Positions 57,208-64,000 of a stretch of DNA of 64,000 nucleotides are shown here, in pieces. The stretch is from Adiantum capillus-veneris (taxonomy: Eukaryota > Streptophyta > Polypodiopsida > Polypodiales > Pteridaceae). The translations under genes and the position numbers were made by a program. The notes beneath the pieces were generated by a model. The model was not told where the DNA came from. It saw nothing but the letters and a program-made list of their open reading frames with translations, and did no database searches. The stretch lies in assembly GCA_014529385.2 (NCBI GenBank), contig CM043946.1, forward strand, positions 39,751,558 through 39,815,557. Reading direction: 5' to 3'. Within the stretch, counting starts at the first letter, position 1, and each line of letters begins with the position of its first letter.

Positions 57208-58517
57208 CATACCACTAGAATAAGCAGTACATGTCATACCCTGATGAATCAGGATATCATTGGTCACACTCATCGTTTAATAATCAATTCTCATCAATAT
57301 CAAGTCCAATTCCATAAATACTATCGCGACAGAAAAGCATCATATACCGATTCTAAATCCACAAATTTTCTATACCCGGGTAACAAAATCATACCAGTTT
57401 TTACAGTGGTGGCCAGCCACCACTGCAACATGATTTCGTGATTGGTGTTGCCTAAATCAGCGAATCTACACCAATAAGACGTGCTACCTAAATCGACGAA
57501 TCTGCATTTGATATAAGTTCAAAAAGCGTGAATCTGTAGTTTGTTGTTGTGTTGCCTAAATCGGCGAATCTGCACTAGATGAGCATTGACACACTGCCTA
57601 AATCGGCAAATCTGTGTGCATGTGACCAATGGACTAGGCTAGGCATAAAAGGTGAAAAATAAATGACCTATTTGATATGAAATTGGAATAGACTGGAATG
57701 TGAAAGCATGTATCAAATCTTAGCGATCATTGCACATCAACTGAGCTCATGTAAGTAGTGATATGACAAGTCATCTCAGTAAGAGTCCAATCAAAGAAAG
57801 TAGAACCCATGACATTAGAAACAAAGGATTTTGCAACATAATGTAAACAAGTAAGGAAGTTTTGTCGTCTTAAAGCATCTGGAAAAAAATTCTTGCCTGC
57901 TGCAAAGGTGCTTGGATATTTGTCGGGGTGTGAGAATATCTGCAAAAGACGCACTTAAAAGAAATCAAATATAATAAACATTAATTTATCAAACCACTAT
58001 TAACTAGAGGATTCGCCCATAAGGATATGTGGTGAAGAGTGGGGAAATTTGGAAGGGCCAAGAGAAGAGATGGGATAAGCACTTGTGGTGAATTAGTTAA
58101 TCTTACTTTAAGGTCTAAAGATACATAGAGAAATTTTACTTATCAGGGATAATTGTAATGATGTTTCAAGAGGGGTATTATCAGAATGCATTAAGCAATG
58201 TCATACCTAGGGCTTGATATGAGAACATTGTATGTAGATTTATCTGCAAAACTTTCCTCAAAAAACAAAGCACTAAAAACAACTTTGTGTTAAATTTAAC
58301 AACAATCTAATCATACACTGAATTTACGTGGCCAAAAGCCGCAATACCTGGAGTCGATTGATTGTAAAACTGATAATTTGGGAGAGAATTTGTACAAAAT
58401 GGGAACAATCATAGTGATAGAAATACAGAGGACATGCCATGTTAACAGTGAGAAGTCAACATGAATGTGTGATATATCTGCTTACCATTGGCATGAAGAG
58501 TGGAAATATAATGCACA

Positions 58518-58562
<45 letters not shown>

Positions 58563-58989
58563 TAAAATTCAGGTAGATTCATTTGAAAAGAATGCTAAAT
58601 AAACATAGAACACAATTATGAACATTTTAACACCAATTTCAAGAACTTGTCGAGTGTATGAGTAGTGGCAGGGCAGCTTGTGCTCAAATAGTTTTGAAGC
58701 ACTTAATTTTGGTTGAAAGTTTCATCGAACACTGTTCTCAACTCAGTGACCATGTTCAACTAGAATGAGCAAAGCTGCTCGGGAGAAGCTGCAATTCTAA
58801 GGGTGGTTAGTATATGACACTTGCCTTTTGCATTGTTTACGTACCAGGTAGATGCGTGTTCTCCAATGTATTTATTATTATTATATATATATATGTTTTA
58901 AATGCAATTAGTGGATTAGTATATATTGTATAATTGTTAAAAATATAACATGATTGGCCTCAATTATCATAACAATAGGGGGGCGGGGG
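57208..58989. other. Interior of the 12-kb element: repeats and exon-like scrap
   Basis: 57208-57290 continues the inverted pair with 61165-61240. It includes the small palindrome CCTGATGAATCAGG. On the minus strand 57941-57730, after an acceptor-like TCTTTTGCAG, a frame reads IFSHPDKYPSTFAAGKNFFP, then LRRQNFLTCLHYVAKSFVSN, ending in a stop. It looks like a captured exon, but I do not recognise it. A (TG)n run lies at 58517-58559 and a (TA)n run near 58884-58893. Confidence 0.4.
57451..57616. repeat. Four copies of a 20-bp motif CCTAAATCGGCGAATCTGCA
   Basis: Copies start at 57451, 57487, 57555 and 57597, all in the same orientation, with 1-3 changes each and uneven spacing (36, 68 and 42 bases). 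Confidence 0.9.
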
Positions 58990-59740
58990 TTTGTGAAAAG
59001 AGAGAGAGAAATGAAATGTTATATTATCCGTCTTAAAAATGCAAAAATTACCTACGAAAACAAAGTGAGATAGTCCTTGTGGCTCTAATACAATGTTTGG
59101 GTACAAAAATAGACTAAAATCATCGTCGTCAAGCCTCGTGGATGCCCGACCTTGGGCGTTGTCGCAAAGAGTATTGCACTAGTCATGGAAGAGCTTCATC
59201 AATTTCCACCACTGTAAGTAGTTACATTGGGAGGAGAAAGAGAGAGAGCGACATGAAATGCTATATTTCGCATCTTGCAAAGGTCTATGGGACCAAATTG
59301 ATATATTCCATATGGTTCTAATACAATGTCTGGGGACAAAAAATAAAATGAGTTGCAGTGAAACACTAAAACTAAAAGTCTAAAAGGCGTGATTACAATC
59401 ATCATCATGATCATGGTATGTCGAAGGATACGGAGCAAAGGGCGTCTGGCAAGAAAGTGTTGCACTAGGAGCGGAAAAGCTACGTGAGCGTCCGCCTCTG
59501 TAGGGAGTCGTAATGGAAGCGGGGAAGGGAGAGAGAGAAAGGAAAAATGAAATGTTATATTAACAGTGCACATGATTTCAAATTTATACAATCCGTGTTA
59601 GTCTGATCCAATGCTTAGGTACAAATTAAAATGAAGCAAATGAAAATAAATAAATAAATAAAAATTCAGCAATAGCAGTGTTGTCATCGTCGTCAAGGTT
59701 GGAGGATGTTCTGTAGTGGTGTTGTCTGAGAGCTAGCGGC
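58990..59740. repeat. Three diverged tandem units of about 235-285 bp
   Basis: Anchor words recur in order: GAGAGAGA..ATGAAATG-TATATT; TCTAATACAATGT-TGGG-AC (59083, 59317 and, degenerate, 59602); and TCATCGTCGTCAAG-type text. The units are old and differ at many sites. Confidence 0.75.
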
Positions 59741-59939
59741 ACCGGTGGCTGAAGAGCTTCGCCCTTCCCATCTTTACAGGTACAGACCTCTGGCTGACCC
59801 CTTTGTCCTGTAAGCATGTGTGTTGTTGTTGCCACTCCTACTATTGGCCGATTGTGCAACCATGGGCCAATAGTTTCAAAGCTGAATGGCTTCCCATGAT
59901 CTCCATGGGTATGTGTGTCTGCAGGTGTCCCAAGTCGGT

Positions 59940-59941
<2 letters not shown>

Positions 59942-59970
<29 letters not shown>
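59942..59970. repeat. Poly-G tract (29 G) flanked by direct repeats
   Basis: The run sits between gtcccaagtcggttt and gtcccaagtttg, so the flank tcccaagt is duplicated on both sides. It could fold as a G-quadruplex. Confidence 0.9.
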
Positions 59971-61164
59971 TCCCAAGTTTGTACCTTGAGCAGCAGCACT
60001 ATCTTGCTATAGCACTTTGGACAAATTGTAAGCAATCTACTTGCCTTGTATCTTTACAGTACGCGACTGCATGAAAACATTGGCCATAAACACTCCCACT
60101 CACATGATCATATAGAGACACCCTTTGTTTTTTGACTCGCTGTCATCCACAGAACACCCACCTTTTCTACCCTTGCTGCGTGCCTACTTTTTTTTTTTTG
60201 CCTACCATGCAAGGCTCTGGGTGCTCATGCGGCATCCCCACTGTCCATGCATCAAATGAGAACTACCCCAGCTTTTTGGTTGATGACCATGAGGGTGGTT
60301 GGCAAGACTTTCAGTGAAGTTGCGGCCACGATGGTTTGTAGGTTGCATGCCAATGTCTGGAGTGGGAGGGGTGGCTGATGAAATCTTGGTTCTCTCTACA
60401 TCCGTGTGCAATGTACCTTGCTTACTAACGGCGGGTGCGCTTTCTGGCGCCCTCACTGGTGTATTTGCTGTAGTTGGCGCGGTCACAGGGGCAGTGACTG
60501 GTGCGTTGGCAGGCCGTCAATAGATAGTGGGCTGCTGAGGGGTGCAGGCATAGGGACATTAGCTAGTGATGTGTTGTAAGTGAAAGTGTTAGAAGTCTCC
60601 AGGGCCTACTCGTACTCAGAGTGCGCCATCTCACCGCATGTGTGCAGGAAGGAGTAGGGTAGGAACTATGCAACTCATAGTTATTCTTGAGATCAAGGCT
60701 AAGTTCTGTGGCAGCGGATGGAGCCAAGCCCGAGAAAGGTTGGGAGGACAAAGGTTGGTAGGGCACGCATGCATGCAATGGTGGTGGGTGGCTCACTCCA
60801 GTAAAGGGTGGCACGGAAAAATAGGAACCAGAAGCGGAGTTGGGTCGGATGGGGGGTGGAGAAATGGACTAGGAGGGGGGTGGGGAAAGTAGGTAAGCTA
60901 TATAAAAAAAAGATCGATACCGCAGGAGTAGCGGGGCAATGGTTGCAGGCTAAAGAGCCGAACGACAAGAGGAGAGCCGACGGAGGCTAGTCCCCAGGTC
61001 GCGTACGGTCAGCAAGGCTTGCTGAGCCCTCTGCAGGTGTAATGGCGCCCCCAACACAGAGTCTAACTTGCCAGGATTTGGACTTATATTGTGGAATTGG
61101 AATTGGATTGGGATTTGGTATCTGGTGATTATTTAGCAGTGTTTATGTGATGAGCCTTGACATC
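59971..61164. other. Interior of the 12-kb element, no supported gene
   Basis: Several overlapping frames on both strands have protein-like composition. On the minus strand these include RAPESAPAVSKQGTLHTDVE near 60450 and HACVPYQPLSSQPFSGLAPS near 60770. None matches a family I know. Captured host exons are possible, but nothing seen here proves it. Confidence 0.3.
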
Positions 61165-61690
61165 ATGAGATTGATGATGAGTGTGACCAATGATATCCTG
61201 ATTCATCAGGGTATGACATATACTGCTTATTCTAGTGGTATGGGACACTAGAATAGGTAGTATGTGGATGACGGCAGGCATAAGCAATATTGTCTAATTT
61301 TATGATTTTTTTACTATTTGATACAGATTTCTAGTCATTGTTTTTGACAAGTATTGTTTGCAGATTTTTATCTTCGCAACTGAGGACAGTTGCTTTCCAA
61401 CGGAGAGGTATGTTATGGAATTGATATTTTATTATATATTGCAGCTGTGATAGGTGGAAAAGATTGGACCGAGCTAGGCATATGCGAATGAAAATATATA
61501 CATTGTACATTTTTATTATTCAAGTTCTCTTTTATGAGCTTTGGCCATTTATGACCGGCTGGCCAGTTTGTAACCAATTTGACCATTCAAGAAAGCTATA
61601 AAACAAATACGTGCAAGAGGAAAATGGTCACTCTTGCACGGGGGGAGATTGCACCCACTGTCTGCGTTATTCTTCTGCTACTTCTCCTTC
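61165..61690 (+). repeat. Inverted fragment of the element's own 3' end plus LTR start
   Basis: It matches in reverse complement 57290-57208, then 51738-51565, then about 280 bp of LTR (from TGTTATGGAATTGAT at 61411). It lacks the copia insertion present in the other arm. It stops at about 61690. Confidence 0.85.
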
Positions 61691-62007
61691 TCTATGGGGC
61701 GTTAACTAGGTCTTAATGATCTTGGACGTGATGCACTCATCTTCTCTTCGCACTGTCAAAGATTTACCCCTATTATAGCAAACTAAAGCGTTAAATTAAT
61801 TTATCACGCCATCACAATAGATCCTTCTGTATAATATATCAATTTCATGAGGGATGATACTTAATTACCTTGAGATTTTAAACATTTACAGGAATCATGC
61901 TCATCAAGTAGTAATGAAACAATAAAATGAGATGAAGCAAAATAAAAGTGCATAATTGCACTTAGCTTTTGATTATAGAAATCTTCAGTTGTTTGAGCGT
62001 AGCCCAC
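61691..62007. other. 5' interior next to the PBS, non-coding
   Basis: AT-rich. No gag start is seen after the PBS. Confidence 0.5.
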
Positions 62008-62019
62008 GCTCTGATACCA
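62008..62019 (-). other. Primer-binding site of the 12-kb element
   Basis: The minus strand reads TGGTATCAGAGC, one base from the LTR edge. Confidence 0.9.
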
Positions 62020-62020
62020 C

Positions 62021-62134
62021 TGCTACAGACGGAGGCGTGGAGTTCCATGCAAAATAGCAAAATAACACGTTGCAACCATAAAACTCACAAATCCGTATAC
62101 CTGATGAGACTCGTAGCACAGAATCAAACCCATA

Positions 62135-62221
<87 letters not shown>

Positions 62222-62557
62222 GTGCAGGCGCACCTCCTAGAGCGGAGTGCTACGCCAGCACGGCGAGAGAGAGAGAGAGAAGAAAGGTGAGAAGAAGAAT
62301 AACGCACAAAGTGGGTGCAATCTCCCCCCCTGCAAGAGTAACCATTTTCCTCTTGCACGTATTTGTTTTATAGCTTTCTTGAATGGTCAAATTGGTTACA
62401 AACTGGCCGGCCGGTCATAAATGGCCAAAGCTCATAAAAGAGCACTTGAATAATAAAAATGTACAATGTATATATTTTCATTCGCATATGCCTAGCTCGG
62501 TCCAATCTTTTCCACCTGCACAGCTACAATAAATAATAAAATATCAATTCCATAACA
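62021..62557 (-). repeat. 5' LTR of the 12-kb element (537 bp)
   Basis: Plus-strand ends are TGCTACAGACGG and CCATAACA. It carries (GA)n at 62138-62216. The right target copy cctca follows at 62558-62562. Confidence 0.88.
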
Positions 62558-62562
62558 CCTCA

Positions 62563-62930
62563 AGCTCGGGCAAGGTTCCCACAAACACTTTAAGCACTTT
62601 AGTTAGCAAGCACAAAAAGCACCTCATGCTTGGGTAGGATTCCCACCTCAAGGTCAGCCCTAGCTTGCCTAAGGTCAAAGAACTTTTTAACACTAACTTT
62701 TGGAGGTCTTTAATGAAGCTAACCCTAAGGTCTTTAAGCTCCATTAGGTAGCATTTCTCTTTAATATACCATCTCTCATTTGGACCCCTTTAACCTTGGC
62801 CTCGTGTTGAGACAGATCCATAAGCACATGTTTATATTCTAACCCTTGCTCCCATTTATTCTCCCACATTATATGATCAGTATAATATGAGAAAATCATT
62901 TGGGTTGGTTAGATATTAGATTTTATGACA
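62563..62930 (-). repeat. Proximal part of the chromovirus 3' LTR
   Basis: The minus strand begins TGTCATAAAATC after a purine-rich tract (AAGAGAGAGGTGA) that fits a PPT. The first 70 bases match the LTR start at 25464. It continues at 50578 after the 12-kb insertion. Confidence 0.75.
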
Positions 62931-63282
62931 TCACCTCTCTCTTGAAATCATAGTTGTCCTCAACTATGAGGTAGAAGAGATAAAGTCTTAGTCATTAGTC
63001 TACGTTTCTGAGCGGGTAGAGGATCCCTTTTCACCCTACGATATCATTCCAGAGTGGATGACTAGTCCATTTGGTGCTTGGGAGACGTAGCTACCACAAA
63101 CATGTCTACTCTTTAGTCCATATCATACTTCCAAAGTTAAGTGATAGTTTCTACTTGGTGTTTGAGTGAAGTCATCATCACAACATGATTCTAAGCATGC
63201 ATACTATTTAAATTTGTGCAAAAAAGAGGATTAGTCTTATAAGACAAAAACATTGTTCATTTAGAAAGCATTTACATTTGCT
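62931..63282. other. 3' untranslated part of the chromovirus
   Basis: Lies between the chromodomain stop and the PPT; no coding signal. Confidence 0.5.
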
Positions 63283-64000
63283 ACTCTAGTGTAGCATGGT
63301 AAGCATTAACAAGGTTCATACTATCCTTAAGTTGTATTCCTTGCATCCATCTAGTATATTCAAAAGGATAATTTTTGAACTTAATAAGATACCGTCGGTT
63401 AATCTTACCATGTCATAGTACCTTGTTTTCATGCCGAAGGATAGCTTCGGTTTGTAGCACCTCTTCTTGGTCTTCAATTTCTGGAGGGTCTTCAATACTT
63501 GGTTCTCTTTCTGACTCTCCTTTGTAGGGCTTAAGTAGGCTCACATGAAAATCATTGTGTATGAGCCAATGGTTGGGCAACTTGACTTTATAAGCCATGT
63601 CATTGATTGGCTTCAAGATTTGAAAAGGACCATAGTATCTTTTTACTAGTTTAGCATAATACTATTGATGGCCCGTAGGATTTTTGCCCGTTGTTTGCCT
63701 CAATCGAGCCTTGGGAAACTTAAGTAAGACGGTTAAGGCTCTTCTGTGCTTGTCAACAACAACAGCTTTTTGCCTTTGTTGAGAGATGGATATAGCCTCC
63801 TTAACCTTTTGAAAATTTTTTTGTAAGTCACGGTTATACTCATTAGTAGAGGAAGATCTTTCCATGTACTTTAAGTAGCAAGGGACTTTTAGGTCTTCTC
63901 TCTATGATCTCAAAACGTGCTTTTCTTGTAGTAGTATGGACAATATTATTGTACACATACTCTATAAGGGGTAAGTACTTCTTCCATTGTGAGTGTTGAT
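63283..64000 (-). pseudogene. Ty3/gypsy chromovirus: integrase C-terminal region and chromodomain, runs off the right edge
   Basis: On the minus strand from the edge: WKKYLPLIEYVYNNIVHTTT and RPKSPLLLKVHG (integrase C-terminal part). After a frame change, ISISQQRQKAVVVDKHRRAL and LLKFPKARLRQTTG follow, then a TAG at 63664-63662. Then come KRYYGPFQILKPINDMAYKV and NHWLIHNDFHVSLLKPYKGE. ILRHENKVL is followed by TGA and the chromodomain GKINRRYLIKFKNYPFEYTR, WMQG, ending in a stop near 63283. The upstream domains lie outside the window. Confidence 0.88.

Noticed and set aside
57441-57620. Possible CRISPR-like array
   Set aside because: Only four short copies with uneven spacing in a plant retroelement; no cas genes.

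Overview
The window is repeat-dense nuclear DNA of a land plant. It has Ty1/copia and Ty3/gypsy retrotransposons with plant-type primer-binding sites, DNA transposons, GT-AG introns, and unusually many long (GA)n/(CT)n and (CA)n/(TG)n microsatellites. I see no intact ordinary host gene. The repeat style and the DUF7869-like transposase would fit a fern or another large-genome plant, but that placement is inference only.

Layout. 1-2500: 5' half of a minus-strand copia element with one open gag-pro-int frame, a PBS and a 727-bp LTR. 2501-22670: mostly non-coding, with a decayed copia fragment, an LTR copy, a MITE with about 40-bp inverted ends (8930-9396), a microsatellite-rich tract (11.6-19.8 kb), an unidentified exon-like segment (17.3-17.6 kb) and a broken histone-H3/CENH3-like sequence (about 21.25-21.87 kb).

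22670-45941 is one decayed plus-strand Ty3/gypsy element (RT, RNase H, a second RNase H-like region, integrase, 3' LTR). Three different elements interrupt it inside about 100 bp of its integrase 3' end. (a) 25464-29120 is an internally deleted LTR element with the perfect target duplication agaac. (b) About 29197-39196 is a 10-kb DNA transposon with inverted ends CCTATTTAGGAA. It carries a DUF7869-like DDE transposase on the plus strand. On the minus strand it carries an FCP1/NIF-like HAD protein, a second decayed HAD copy, and a three-exon gene with a methyltransferase-like motif and an acidic tail. An array of palindromic repeats of about 112-bp period lies between the divergent genes. (c) 39215-44948 is a young gag-only LTR element (TSD gtgcc) with four copies of a long palindrome in its leader. 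Element (b) is the best candidate for an undescribed system.

45942-64000: a copia RT/RNase H fragment, LTR copies of the same family as (a), and a minus-strand chromovirus (integrase and chromodomain) at the right edge. The 3' LTR of that chromovirus is split by a 12-kb non-coding LTR element (50579-62557, TSD cctca). That element is itself split by a nearly intact copia element (51739-57207). An inverted second copy of the target region inside the 12-kb element shows what the site looked like before the copia arrived.

Several reading frames are broken only by stop codons that a single C-to-T change could produce. This fits decay by deamination of methylated cytosine.
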